Below are positions 38,313-47,807 of a stretch of 64,000 bases of DNA, one piece after another (positions within the stretch are counted from its first letter, which is position 1; each line of letters starts with the position of its first letter). Under the pieces are notes generated by a model. It had not been told where the DNA came from, did not search any database, and worked only from the letters and a program-made list of their open reading frames with translations. Origin of the DNA: Nitrosomonas sp. (GTDB lineage Bacteria; Pseudomonadota; Gammaproteobacteria; Burkholderiales; Nitrosomonadaceae); assembly GCA_020890945.1 (NCBI GenBank), contig JAJHPK010000002.1, positions 22,734 through 86,733 on the forward strand, in the 5' to 3' direction. The position numbers and the translations under genes were made by a program.

Positions 38313-38707
38313 ATTGTTATTGTTAATTAATGTCGCTTTTATGGAGACATTATAACCCGTCAAATTCCCACAATGATCATTCAGCGTAAAATCGACTCGA
38401 AAAATTTAACTTTTACGATCAATGACTATCTCCCTTGCATAATTCTTTACTTATACACTAACGACACACAATAAAACGCTTTCGGCTTAATGAAAAGCTG
38501 TTCGTCAAAATGAAATAACTCTATTTTTGAATTCTTTATTGGAGCGAAATCGGTACTTTTTATTGCACAATAGTGACAAGTTCATACTCAAAACGATCCT
38601 TCTACCGTAAGCACTTACAATCGATGGCGTGTGCTAACCGACGATAAAAATGTAATTTCTCATCAGAAGACTATACATTTTTTCTTTACCTTTTAATCGA
38701 CGGAATT
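38313..38707. other. Intergenic region between ovoA and the alcohol dehydrogenase gene
   Basis: This 395-bp AT-rich gap lies upstream of ovoA and downstream of the alcohol dehydrogenase gene. It should hold the ovoA promoter. No convincing gene, RNA or long hairpin was seen. Confidence 0.5.
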
Positions 38708-39889
38708 TCACAATCGTTCTAGCAGAATTTCTCTAATCTCTTCATCGTCCAATACGATCGGATTGGTCTTCATGCTGCTACCGCGGCAATTCGCAATAAT
38801 TTTATCGAGGTGATCATGTCGCACTCCATACTGAGATAATCGTGGTAGAGCAAGTTCTTGAGTCCATCTAATCAAAATTTTAGTCAAAGCATCAAAAGCA
38901 GATTGTTGTGTATCAAACTGTTTTTTGCAGAGAAGTTCAGCAGCGTGAGCATATTTAGCTAGAGTATGATTATTTGGCTCTTGGGTCTGCATACTCACAA
39001 TATTAACCTTAGTTGCAGCAGCTACCAACGTACCGCACACCACGCCATGCGGAATAGGAAAGAAGGCACCTAACGGTGATGCCAGTCCATGCACTGAACC
39101 TAGACCAACTTGCGCCAAGGTGATTCCCGATAATAAAGCAGCATAAGCCATTCTCTCCTGATTCTGATTTTGTTTTGAGTCCCGATGGTAAAGTGGAATC
39201 AGTGCATCACGAACAGCTTGTAGGCCACTGATCGCTAAGGCATCGGTAAAATGGTTGGATTTGCTAGAAACATAGGATTCCAGTAGTTGAGTTAGCGCAT
39301 CCATACCATTTGCTGCGATAACATTTGGAGGGCAGCTTGCGAGTAAATCCGGATCAATGATAGCGTATTCAGCAACCAATTTGTCGTGACGAAAAGATTT
39401 TTTAAAGCCGTTTTCACCTTGCACGCTTAGTACTGCGTTTTTAGTTGCTTCACTACCTGTACCGGCAGTCGTAGGAACTGCAATCAATGGAATGGCTGGG
39501 CCTTGATACTGCAATTCAGGACCAACACCTTCAAGATAATCCATCACTGAATGTTGAAGACGCAATAATCCTGCCACAGCTTTAGCTGCATCTAAAGCAC
39601 TACCGCCCCCTATACCAACAACCACATCGAAGGTACAATCGAAAAACCTCTTAACAGTAGCATCGACCCAATCAGGAGAAGGTTCTAGCGCAATTGTACA
39701 ATGTTGCCAATGAATATTTCGCTGTTTAAGCTCTTTGATTAATTCCGACCAATTGGCATTTCCCACAAATGAATGAGCCCCCGTTATCAATAGAGCCTTG
39801 CTACCAAATGATTGAATAATATCGGGTAATTTTTTTATAGTACCCGAACCAAATTCAATTCGTGGTAACCGAGCAATAGTAAAATTCAT
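38708..39889 (-). CDS. Iron-containing alcohol dehydrogenase
   Basis: A 393-residue group III alcohol dehydrogenase. It has LPRIEFGSG at the start, the NAD-binding GGGSALDAAKAVAG, and PTTAGTGSEATKNAVL. The metal-binding region GLGSVHGLASPLGAFFPIPHG supplies His ligands. Substrates in the family range from short alcohols to lactaldehyde; nothing here settles it. The ATG at 39887-39889 follows the stop of the small monooxygenase-fold gene by two bases, so the pair is an operon; a longer frame to 39955 would overlap that gene. Confidence 0.85.
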   Translation of the reverse strand: MNFTIARLPRIEFGSGTIKKLPDIIQSFGSKALLITGAHSFVGNANWSELIKELKQRNIHWQHCTIALEPSPDWVDATVKRFFDCTFDVVVGIGGGSALDAAKAVAGLLRLQHSVMDYLEGVGPELQYQGPAIPLIAVPTTAGTGSEATKNAVLSVQGENGFKKSFRHDKLVAEYAIIDPDLLASCPPNVIAANGMDALTQLLESYVSSKSNHFTDALAISGLQAVRDALIPLYHRDSKQNQNQERMAYAALLSGITLAQVGLGSVHGLASPLGAFFPIPHGVVCGTLVAAATKVNIVSMQTQEPNNHTLAKYAHAAELLCKKQFDTQQSAFDALTKILIRWTQELALPRLSQYGVRHDHLDKIIANCRGSSMKTNPIVLDDEEIREILLERL

Positions 39890-39891
39890 TA

Positions 39892-40194
39892 TTAATCGCA
39901 GGCCTGCGGAAAAACACCTTGATATGCAACACCATTTCGTGGCTCTACCATCCAATTAGCAACAGTATCTCGCCAAGCCAAGTAATGAGGAGTTTCTTTA
40001 TGCGCGACCGCATGCTGTTTTGTTTTATACGCTTCATAAAACACAAATTTAGTCGGATCATCTACAGATTGAATGATGTCAAAACGTAAATTGCCCGTCT
40101 CGTGAACTGAATTTTCATGATTTCTTCGGCAAGCTTGCTTAAAAGCGTCAATTTTGTCTGATTTAACTGAAACATAAACGATCGTAATATACAT
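39892..40194 (-). CDS. Antibiotic-biosynthesis-monooxygenase (ABM) fold protein
   Basis: A 100-residue ferredoxin-like ABM protein of the LsrG/YgiN type: YVSVKSDKIDAFKQACRRNH, NLRFDIIQSVDDPTKFVFYEAY and HKETPHYLAW. Members act as small cofactor-free monooxygenases, isomerases or quinol oxidases, often acting on aldehyde or quinone products. The tight link to an alcohol dehydrogenase suggests the two handle the same carbonyl compound (inference). Confidence 0.8.
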   Translation of the reverse strand: MYITIVYVSVKSDKIDAFKQACRRNHENSVHETGNLRFDIIQSVDDPTKFVFYEAYKTKQHAVAHKETPHYLAWRDTVANWMVEPRNGVAYQGVFPQACD

Positions 40195-40373
40195 TTTATC
40201 CTCGATATAAATTACTAAGAATTCTAGGCGAACGAAGTTTATAATAACCGATGAATGGCTGGAGATTCCATTAGGAAGTACATCAAGTTATTTTTCCATC
40301 GCCCCATTCATTGATTTCCCAAAAATCGTTTTAATGTACGATATGAATAGCTCATTTAAAGAGGGATTTTAGT

Positions 40374-40895
40374 ATGACAAAAATAGTGAAGAGGTCTTTT
40401 TATTCTATCTTCTTTTTATCACTGTGCATTGCCAGCAATTCTATTTTTGCTCAGGATTTAACCTCACAAAAGGTATTATCACTGGAATTATCGACTCAAG
40501 CAGCCATGACAGCTGTCAAAAAATGCCTGGATAATGGCCATAAAATCAGCGTTGCAATTGTCGATCAGTCAGGACTTGTTAAAGTACAACTGAAAGGTGA
40601 TGGAGCTGCTCCCCATACACTCGATAGTAGCCGACGAAAAGCATACACTGCGGTCAGTTTACGCGATTCCACGCATAAATATGCAACCTTAGTGGTACAA
40701 AAACCAGAATTGCAAGGCTTGTCGCGCATCAATGAAAATATTCTGTTACTCGGTGGCGGCTTTCCAATCAAAATAGAAGGTGAAGTGGTCGGTGGGATTG
40801 GCGTGGGTGGAGCTCCTGGCATTGAATTCGACGAAGCTTGCGCGAGTGCGGCATTAAAAGTGTTAAAAGCAGATGATACTTACGATAAGAAGTAA
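40374..40895 (+). CDS. Secreted GlcG/HbpS family protein, putative heme binder
   Basis: A 173-residue protein. A signal peptide (about residues 1-26, ending IFAQD) is followed by a GlcG/HbpS (DUF336) domain: LSTQAAMTAVKKCLDNGH, VAIVDQSGLVKVQLKGDGA, SRRKAYTAVSL and GGGFPIKIEGEVVGGIGVGG. HbpS-type proteins bind heme and sense redox stress; cytoplasmic GlcG sits in glycolate operons. The exported form favours heme or redox binding here. GAGGGA precedes the ATG. Confidence 0.8.
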   Translation: MTKIVKRSFYSIFFLSLCIASNSIFAQDLTSQKVLSLELSTQAAMTAVKKCLDNGHKISVAIVDQSGLVKVQLKGDGAAPHTLDSSRRKAYTAVSLRDSTHKYATLVVQKPELQGLSRINENILLLGGGFPIKIEGEVVGGIGVGGAPGIEFDEACASAALKVLKADDTYDKK

Positions 40896-40902
40896 CTCGA
40901 CG

Positions 40903-41946
40903 CTACTTCCCGTGTATCATCTCACTGTACCGAATGAACATTTCTTCCAGAAATAAACGAGTATTCAGTGGATGATGTGATAACTTTCGGTGGTTATTCA
41001 ATTCTCTAGCAAATGTGACACACGTAATTAAATCAATTTGCTGACTCATTGCTTGAATGATCGATTTGAATTGCAAGTAATAGCGGATTTCACCCGTCGT
41101 TCGATAACTCACGAGATCGTAACACCATTTTTGCAACCAATCGGTCACTCTTGCCAAGTTTATTGATTGTAGCGATTGCGCCAAAATCAGCCAATCAAAT
41201 TTCTTTCCATTGGTAATTTGATCGACGAAATGTTGATGTGGTGTTGCGAGATCTTCCTGAACGAATGACCAAGCCGACAAAGGTGAAAAATCATTGAGCG
41301 GCAAAATAAATTCAGGATTATCGATACCTTTTAACTTTAGCCATTCAATCGAAGTTTCCATATTCGGAACCGGCATTGCTATTTGTTGGCAGCGGCTTCG
41401 AATCGTCGGCAATAAATGCTGTACCTGATGCGTCACCAAAATAAATAAAACATCCGCTGGCGGTTCTTCCAGTTTTTTTAATAGTGCATTTGCTGCAGCA
41501 TGCGTCATTGTTTCAGCCGGAGAAATCAGAATAACTTTATAGCCATCCTGATGCCCCGTTTGATAAACAAAATCATTTAATTGTCGAATTTGATCCACAC
41601 CGATCTGTTGACTCAAATTTTTTTTAGCCTTCTGAGCGGTCAAACCCGTTTCTTTGTTTTCAATATGCGTATTATCCGCATTGCCAACCGCCAATAATGC
41701 TTCGGGTAAAACTGAGTAAAAATTAGGGTGGCTATTTTGCTCAAACCAACCGCAACTCAAACAATTACCGCATGCAAGTCGATCTGTTTTGGGCGATTGA
41801 CACAATAAAGATTGAGCCAAGTTGCGTGCAAAAGCATATTTACCAATGCCTCTTTTTCCTTTGAATATTAAAGCGTGTCCCCAATATTTCTGACTTTTCA
41901 TCATTTTTTGCCAGATTTCTTGCTGCCACGGATAAATATCAATCAT
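40903..41946 (-). CDS. holB: DNA polymerase III subunit delta'
   Basis: Clamp-loader subunit, 347 residues. AAA+ fold with a P-loop-like GKRGIGKYAFARNLA, the zinc-binding cysteines in LACGNCLSCGWFEQ, SPAETMTHAAANALLKKLEEPP and the sensor-1 stretch FILVTHQVQHLLPTIRSRCQ. It overlaps tmk by 8 bp, the normal tmk-holB order. Confidence 0.93.
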   Translation of the reverse strand: MIDIYPWQQEIWQKMMKSQKYWGHALIFKGKRGIGKYAFARNLAQSLLCQSPKTDRLACGNCLSCGWFEQNSHPNFYSVLPEALLAVGNADNTHIENKETGLTAQKAKKNLSQQIGVDQIRQLNDFVYQTGHQDGYKVILISPAETMTHAAANALLKKLEEPPADVLFILVTHQVQHLLPTIRSRCQQIAMPVPNMETSIEWLKLKGIDNPEFILPLNDFSPLSAWSFVQEDLATPHQHFVDQITNGKKFDWLILAQSLQSINLARVTDWLQKWCYDLVSYRTTGEIRYYLQFKSIIQAMSQQIDLITCVTFARELNNHRKLSHHPLNTRLFLEEMFIRYSEMIHGK

Positions 41947-42562
41947 GTTTTAACAGAACCCGCAGCGCTTTTTCAACAGCGCTTTTTACTTCAACCAAAG
42001 ACTGGCTGCTATCAATCTTATACATTCGATCAGGAAATTGCTTAACACGTTGAAGATAAGCCTGTCGCACACGCTGAAAAAAATCGAATTGTTCTTGCTC
42101 AAAACGATCTGCGTGCTTTATTTGATTAATACGTTGTTGCGCGATTTCCACTGGAATATCAAAATATAACGTTAAATCAGGTTGCAGATCCGCTTGTACC
42201 CATTGCTCCAAAACAGCCAGTTTACTGTACTCTAGCTTTCTACCCCCACCTTGATAGGCAAAACTTGCGTCGGTGAAACGATCGGATACCACCCACTGAC
42301 CTTCAGCGAGCGCTGGCAGGATGACTTGATCTAAATGTTCACGACGCGCCGCAAACATCAACAATGCCTCCGTTTCCGGATGCATTGAAATCGATCGATC
42401 CAATAATAGCAGACGCAATTTCTCACCTAATGCCGTTCCGCCAGGTTCGCGCGTTACTACAAAATCAATTCCATGATTCTTGAGAATTTCAGTCAACCAA
42501 GCAAGTTGAGTGGTTTTTCCTGCACCATCAATGCCTTCTAACGTAATAAATTTACCTTGCAT
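41939..42562 (-). CDS. tmk: Thymidylate kinase
   Basis: Phosphorylates dTMP to dTDP. P-loop EGIDGAGKTTQLAWL, VVTREPGGTALGEKLR, the DR motif WVVSDRFTDASFAYQGGGR and a lid region around KHADRFEQEQFDFF. The ATG at 42562 gives MQGKFITLEG, the usual N-terminus, for 207 residues. The frame can extend to a TTG at 42589. Confidence 0.95.
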   Translation of the reverse strand: MQGKFITLEGIDGAGKTTQLAWLTEILKNHGIDFVVTREPGGTALGEKLRLLLLDRSISMHPETEALLMFAARREHLDQVILPALAEGQWVVSDRFTDASFAYQGGGRKLEYSKLAVLEQWVQADLQPDLTLYFDIPVEIAQQRINQIKHADRFEQEQFDFFQRVRQAYLQRVKQFPDRMYKIDSSQSLVEVKSAVEKALRVLLKHD

Positions 42563-42647
42563 ACGTGATTTTGATGAAACGATTATCAATTTAATTGCGA
42601 TAGGTTACCATGCAACATATATTGATTCACATTTCACTTAAATTCCT

Positions 42648-43223
42648 ATGATGCAGATTGATGAGGATGGATGGTTGGATAGCGCAAGTTTTATTCCCTC
42701 TCTCAATTATGATGATCGTCCTGAAAATGAAAACATCAGTTTGTTGGTGATTCATAACATCAGCTTACCACCCGATGATTTCAGCGGAAACGGCGTCATT
42801 GAATTATTTACCAATCAAATTAATCCGGACGCACACCCGTATTATCAAACATTGGTGGGATTAAAAGTCTCAGCACATTTTTTTATCCGCCGCGACGGAA
42901 CCATTATTCAGTTTGTATCGTGTAATAAGCGCGCCTGGCATGCGGGTGTGTCTTGCTGGCAAGGAAAAGAACGTTGCAATGATTTCTCAATCGGTATTGA
43001 ATTAGAAGGCAGCGATACTATTTGTTTTACAGACAAGCAATACACACAGTTAATCGCACTTACCCAAAGTTTACTAAAACGCTTTCCGATTACCGATATT
43101 TCCGGACACTGTCACATTGCGCCCGAACGAAAAACCGATCCTGGACCTTGCTTTGATTGGCAGCGATATTTTTCTGAATTGGCGAACTTAGAAAACGCAT
43201 TCAACCAAGCTAATACTATCTAA
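42648..43223 (+). CDS. ampD: 1,6-anhydro-N-acetylmuramyl-L-alanine amidase AmpD
   Basis: A 191-residue cytoplasmic zinc amidase for recycling anhydro-muropeptides. The zinc ligands are the His in LLVIHNISLPP, and the His and Asp in SGHCHIAPERKTDPGPCFDW; the catalytic region GVSCWQGKERCNDFSIGIELEG is also typical. The start gives NxDExGWLDSA, matching AmpD proteins. It is convergent with ppx. Confidence 0.93.
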   Translation: MMQIDEDGWLDSASFIPSLNYDDRPENENISLLVIHNISLPPDDFSGNGVIELFTNQINPDAHPYYQTLVGLKVSAHFFIRRDGTIIQFVSCNKRAWHAGVSCWQGKERCNDFSIGIELEGSDTICFTDKQYTQLIALTQSLLKRFPITDISGHCHIAPERKTDPGPCFDWQRYFSELANLENAFNQANTI

Positions 43224-43245
43224 AATGCAAATAACGGAAGAAATT

Positions 43246-44739
43246 CTATTGAAAGTCCAAAATAATCCCGGCTGCTTGTAAATAACTTTGCTCGGTATTC
43301 AAGTCCAACAATGTGAGTGGATGTTGTTCCAACCAATTGGTAGGGAATATCAGACGAATGTTGCCTTTGTCCATACCAACATGAATTTCAGGAAAGTCAT
43401 AGCCCGATCTTCCTCGATGCAATACTACGGCTAACCGCAATAAAACACACAGTTTCGTTAATGACGGACGGATCGAAGCATTGATTATCTGTAATTCTTC
43501 CAACGGAAATTTACGCCGATGACTGCGAACCAGCATCGCCAATTTTTTTTGATCTTGCTGGGAAAATCCTGCTAAATCTGAATTGGCTGTTAAATAAGCG
43601 CCATGTTTATGATATTGATAGTGGGCAACGGAAAGACCTATTTCATGCAGCATCGCTCCCCATTCCAATATTTTTAAATCATTATTGTCGTTTAATTGCC
43701 AATTGACTTTGACTTGGTCAAACAAAGCCTTCGCCGTATTCTTGACTCGAATGGCCTGCTCGCTATCGATATTGTAACGTTGCGTTACCGCCGCAATAGT
43801 TTGATCACGAATGTCTTCATTATGCGTACGACCAATCAAATCATATAATAGACCTTCACGTAAAGCGCCATCCGAAACATTCATTTTATCGATTTCGAGA
43901 GCTTCAAAAATTGCGGACAAAATGGCTATTCCGCTCGCAAAAACCGGTTTTCTACGATCTGACAAACCGTCAAAGCTCAACATCTCGCTATCGCCAATTG
44001 CAATTAAAACCTCGGACAAACGCGTTAATGCGCTGGCTGTAATTCCCGAATCGCACCATCCTTGCGATTGCACTACATCACGAATTGCCAGAATTGTGCC
44101 TGAAGATCCCAACACATAATCCCAACCCGTATTTTTATAAGCACTGCTGATCGATTCTAGTTCCTGCATGGCGGATAGAATCGCTTTACGCATCCTTTTA
44201 GGTTTTATTTTTCCATCTTCAAAAAATTGCTGGCCGACATTGACACAGCCCATGTGCAAACTTTCAGTTTTAATCGTATCGTAACCTTTACCGATGATTA
44301 GCTCAGTACTGCCACCGCCAATATCGATAACCAAGCGCTTACTTGTTTCATCATAAGAACTATGCGCGACCCCCGAATAAATCAACCGTGCTTCCTCGCG
44401 GCCTGCAATAATTTCAATGGGATGTCCGAGAGCTTCATATGCTTTCGATAAGAATAATTCTTTGTTGCGTGCTAGTCTTAAAGTATTGGTACCGACTGCG
44501 CGCACATTCGTGCTTGGAATTTCTTTAATGCGTTGGCCAAACCGTTGTAAACACTCAAGACTGATTTGTATCGATTCCTCAGATAAGTCTTTTTTAGCAT
44601 TCAAACCTGATGCAAGTCTAACCATTTCCTTCATTCGATCAATAATTTGCAAATGACCGTCGGTAAAATTTGCCACAATCATATGAAAACTATTCGATCC
44701 TAAATCGACGGCGGCATAAGATTCTTCTGCGGGGGACAT
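43246..44739 (-). CDS. ppx: Exopolyphosphatase / Ppx-GppA phosphatase
   Basis: A 497-residue Ppx/GppA family enzyme: AVDLGSNSFHMIVA, AREEARLIYSGVAH, VIDIGGGSTELIIG and a C-terminal HD-like domain with MLHEIGLSVAHYQYHKHGAYL. It removes phosphate from polyphosphate or pppGpp; Ppx is favoured by length and order of motifs. It starts at the ATG 44737-44739, 100 bp after nlpD, where rpoS would be expected. Confidence 0.9.
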   Translation of the reverse strand: MSPAEESYAAVDLGSNSFHMIVANFTDGHLQIIDRMKEMVRLASGLNAKKDLSEESIQISLECLQRFGQRIKEIPSTNVRAVGTNTLRLARNKELFLSKAYEALGHPIEIIAGREEARLIYSGVAHSSYDETSKRLVIDIGGGSTELIIGKGYDTIKTESLHMGCVNVGQQFFEDGKIKPKRMRKAILSAMQELESISSAYKNTGWDYVLGSSGTILAIRDVVQSQGWCDSGITASALTRLSEVLIAIGDSEMLSFDGLSDRRKPVFASGIAILSAIFEALEIDKMNVSDGALREGLLYDLIGRTHNEDIRDQTIAAVTQRYNIDSEQAIRVKNTAKALFDQVKVNWQLNDNNDLKILEWGAMLHEIGLSVAHYQYHKHGAYLTANSDLAGFSQQDQKKLAMLVRSHRRKFPLEELQIINASIRPSLTKLCVLLRLAVVLHRGRSGYDFPEIHVGMDKGNIRLIFPTNWLEQHPLTLLDLNTEQSYLQAAGIILDFQ

Positions 44740-44839
44740 CGTGACAGTAATTAAAAATTTTAGATGATGAAGTAATAAATTACTTCGGATTATATACTGG
44801 CAATGTTAAAGTTATATTATACGACTCAAAATGTACCAA

Positions 44840-45982
44840 TCAGGATGGATTTGGCAAGTAAATTAAAGGATCGACAGGCTTACCGTTTTTGCGAATTTCA
44901 AAATGCAATTGTACCGAATCTGCATCGGTATTCCCCATTTCAGCAATTTTCTGTCCTTTCGTTACACTATCGCCTTCTTTCACCAAAATTCTACTGTTAT
45001 GGGCATAAGCACTCAGGTATGTATTATTGTGTTTAATAATGATTAAATTTCCATATCCTCGCAAACCGTTTCCACTATATACCACTTCACCTGACGCAGA
45101 AGCCAGTATAGGTTGCCCAGATTGTCCAGAAATTTTTAACCCTTTAGAATTTTTTGAGAAATTGGAAAGTAGCTTCCCATTAGTTGGCCAAATCCAGTCC
45201 GTTGAAAGGTTATGTGTCGATTTTTCATTTTTTTGAGTATCCGGCGAAGGTGCGGCTTCAATTCGAGCATTTCGTTGTTCAATAGGCTGCTGTGTTGATA
45301 ACTGTGTATTGGGCGACGTTACTGCATCGCTTGTAACAGGTGCAATCACACTCAATGATTGAGAATCCGCTCGTTTTAACTGTGCCATATTTTGCTCTGA
45401 ATAAGGCAATTTGACCGCCTTTGGCGTTTTCTTGATATTACTCTGCTCAATGACAGTACCCGTATTTGCACCTGCGCCAACACCACTCGCTGGTGTATCT
45501 GGAAGGGGCACTACATTCGGCTGTGCAGTTGATTCTGGAATATTTTGAATCGGTTGCTGAGGTAATGCATATAGCGTTGGCTGAGAATCGTCTTTTTTCG
45601 GAATATATAAATTAAGCTTTTGCCCAACGCGAAGCATTCGAGGATCCGAAATATTATTCCATTCCGCTAATTTTTTGGCATCAATGCCGTGAGTAGCACC
45701 AATACTATGCAATGTATCGCCCTTTTGGACAATATAGTATTGATTAGTCAAATCATTTGTTGCCGCCTGAGAACGGCTTTCTTTATCACGATCAACCACA
45801 GGAGCCGGCGTACGCGTCGTGCTACATCCAATCAGATAAAAAGTAATGACTGACAGTAACAAACCTCGGCGAACAAAATATTTCAGCCACAAAACTATTT
45901 TAGATGCAGTATATTGCCGTCCTGCATCCGCTATCAATGTTTCTCGCTTATTTGTCACGTTAGATATTTTCAACATCTTCAC
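44840..45982 (-). CDS. nlpD: NlpD-like LysM/M23 lipoprotein, amidase activator
   Basis: A 380-residue lipoprotein. The membrane start ends in a lipobox (FYLIGCSTT), then a LysM domain YYIVQKGDTLHSIGATHG, a Gln/Pro-rich linker and a C-terminal M23 domain: GYGNLIIIKHNNTYLSAYAH and QLHFEIRKNGKPVDPL. The M23 metal ligands are replaced as in E. coli NlpD, so it should activate an amidase such as AmiC rather than cut peptidoglycan itself. GTG at 45980-45982 overlaps the pcm stop (GTGA). An ATG two codons later is possible. Confidence 0.9.
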   Translation of the reverse strand: MKMLKISNVTNKRETLIADAGRQYTASKIVLWLKYFVRRGLLLSVITFYLIGCSTTRTPAPVVDRDKESRSQAATNDLTNQYYIVQKGDTLHSIGATHGIDAKKLAEWNNISDPRMLRVGQKLNLYIPKKDDSQPTLYALPQQPIQNIPESTAQPNVVPLPDTPASGVGAGANTGTVIEQSNIKKTPKAVKLPYSEQNMAQLKRADSQSLSVIAPVTSDAVTSPNTQLSTQQPIEQRNARIEAAPSPDTQKNEKSTHNLSTDWIWPTNGKLLSNFSKNSKGLKISGQSGQPILASASGEVVYSGNGLRGYGNLIIIKHNNTYLSAYAHNSRILVKEGDSVTKGQKIAEMGNTDADSVQLHFEIRKNGKPVDPLIYLPNPS

Positions 45983-46641
45983 TTTTTAACTACACCAGAT
46001 AGTAAAGGTACAAAATTAACTTCTTCCAGTATTGTTTCAGAATAACCCGCTTCACTACGTTGAATCATGCATAAATTTTGTTTCAGGGTTCCTTTGGGAA
46101 AAACCATGCGCCCTCCCACCTTCAATTGCTCTAAAAGCAAAGGTGGAATATGAGCAGAAACCGCTGTCATGATAATACCATCAAATGGTGCCGTTTCTGT
46201 GAATCCATGCAAACCATCAGCGTGTCTTAAATGAATATTTCTGACGTGTAATTCCTGTAAACGTATGCGTGTGCGTGTCAATAATGGACCAATACGTTCT
46301 ATTGAGTATACTTTTTCCGCAATTTGTGCTAGCACTGCTGTCTGATAGCCACAACCAGTACCGATTTCAAGTACTTTTCCTAACGGCTCATTGGCACGCA
46401 GTAATTCACTCATACGTGCAACAGTCCAAGGGCTCGAAATGGTTTGTCCATAGTTAATCGGTAGTGAAACATCTTCATAGGCTCTGCTTGCTAAAGCTTC
46501 CTCCACAAACAAATGCCGTGGAATAGATCCCATGACTGACAAGATGACCTCATCCGTTATGCCTTGTGTACGCAGCCGCTCAACCATTCGCAACCGGGTA
46601 CGCTGCGATGTCATGCCAATGCCAGAATGACGAACACTCAC
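45979..46641 (-). CDS. pcm: Protein-L-isoaspartate O-methyltransferase
   Basis: Repairs isoaspartyl residues using SAM. Motifs: IPRHLFVEEALASRAYEDVSLP, the YGQTISSPWTVARMSELL stretch, GTGCGYQTAVLA (SAM site) and GGRMVFPKG. The GTG at 46641 is chosen because AGGTG lies seven bases before it. A TTG one codon earlier and an ATG at 46614 are alternatives. It is between surE and nlpD in the classic order. Confidence 0.93.
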   Translation of the reverse strand: MSVRHSGIGMTSQRTRLRMVERLRTQGITDEVILSVMGSIPRHLFVEEALASRAYEDVSLPINYGQTISSPWTVARMSELLRANEPLGKVLEIGTGCGYQTAVLAQIAEKVYSIERIGPLLTRTRIRLQELHVRNIHLRHADGLHGFTETAPFDGIIMTAVSAHIPPLLLEQLKVGGRMVFPKGTLKQNLCMIQRSEAGYSETILEEVNFVPLLSGVVKK

Positions 46642-46684
46642 CAATGAGCACCTATAAGAATTTTAAGTTACTGAAATGCTTTAA

Positions 46685-47434
46685 TTATACCGAGTTATTT
46701 AACCATTTACTGACTTCATCCAGTTGATCATAACGTGTCAGATCAATCTGCAACGGTGTTACTGAAACTCTTTTGTTCTCCACAGCGAAAAAATCTGTTC
46801 CTTTGCCAGCATCCTGTACCGCCCCCGCTGCGCCTACCCAATAAACAGATTCACCGCGTGGACTGCGAGTTTTAATCACGGATTCTGCTTTATGGCGACG
46901 ACCTAACCGTGTAACTTCTACGCCTTGAAGTTGATCATAGTCGACATTCGGCACATTGATATTTAATAATACCGAACCGGCAATATTATTGCTGCCAAAA
47001 CGAGTAACCATATCTACTGCAACTCGAGCTGCTGTTGTAAAATTACCATCAGATGCATCGACTAAAGAAATCGCCAATGAGGGAATGCCCAGCAAAAATC
47101 CTTCCGTGGCTGCCGCGACAGTTCCCGAATAAATCGTATCGTCACCCATGTTGGCACCATCATTAATGCCTGAAACAATCATATCGGGCATTACATCGAG
47201 CATTCCTGTCACAGCTAAATGAACGCAATCGGTTGGCGTTCCATTGACGAAATAAAATCCCGTGTGCGATTTATGGAGACTCAATGGGCGATCTAATGTC
47301 AGAGAATTACTGGATCCACTGCGATCACGTTCGGGTGCTACCACTATAATTTCGGCAATTTTCGCCAGATGCTCTGCAAGGCACGCTAGCCCGGGCGCAA
47401 AGTATCCATCATCATTACTCAGCAATATGCGCAT
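46685..47434 (-). CDS. surE: 5'-nucleotidase SurE
   Basis: Stress survival nucleotidase, 249 residues. Metal-binding [12 protein letters not shown], the Ser in [11 protein letters not shown], and the Asn in [24 protein letters not shown]. First gene of the surE-pcm-nlpD operon, 43 bp ahead of pcm. Confidence 0.96.
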   Translation of the reverse strand: MRILLSNDDGYFAPGLACLAEHLAKIAEIIVVAPERDRSGSSNSLTLDRPLSLHKSHTGFYFVNGTPTDCVHLAVTGMLDVMPDMIVSGINDGANMGDDTIYSGTVAAATEGFLLGIPSLAISLVDASDGNFTTAARVAVDMVTRFGSNNIAGSVLLNINVPNVDYDQLQGVEVTRLGRRHKAESVIKTRSPRGESVYWVGAAGAVQDAGKGTDFFAVENKRVSVTPLQIDLTRYDQLDEVSKWLNNSV

Positions 47435-47807
47435 TTTTGGCGTTTAAATGAAAATTAACTATATGATTAAAATGATCTTCTAATGTTGCAGCGTATTTAC
47501 ACTTTCCTTACCTATCTAACATTTGATCACTTTAAAATTGGTTGGGACAGGAAGATTTGAGCTTCCGAATACTTCAAAATATCTCATTCCTTGCGATTAA
47601 TTCTGCGTATACAGAGTTAATACACGGGTGGCATTATACAATGCTTTCATAGCAATAGCTTTTATCAAAAAATTAATCCGTTGTCATAGGCACAACAGTC
47701 AATATTCTACCGATCCGCTGCACGGAACACGATAGAACCAACCAATGTCGATGCCTTTCTTTATTGGCAAGTTCAATTTATTGATTCACGACACAAAAAC
47801 AATTAGA
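47435..47807. other. Intergenic region upstream of surE with a tRNA-like scar
   Basis: This 373-bp AT-rich gap lies between surE and a small membrane-protein gene. It contains the tRNA 3'-end fragment at 47539-47566. No gene is supported. The surE promoter should lie near 47435-47530. Confidence 0.5.
47539..47566 (-). pseudogene. tRNA 3'-end fragment (T-arm, acceptor and CCA), Gln-like
   Basis: On the minus strand, GGAAG-CTCAAAT-CTTCC forms a T-arm, followed by a 7-base acceptor strand TGTCCCA, discriminator A and CCA. The five bases before the T-arm and the A at position 72 resemble tRNA-Gln, which uniquely starts with U1. No anticodon arm or matching 5' acceptor strand (TGGGACA) is found within 80 bp, so it is not a working tRNA. 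Such scars can mark old integration sites. Confidence 0.4.
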
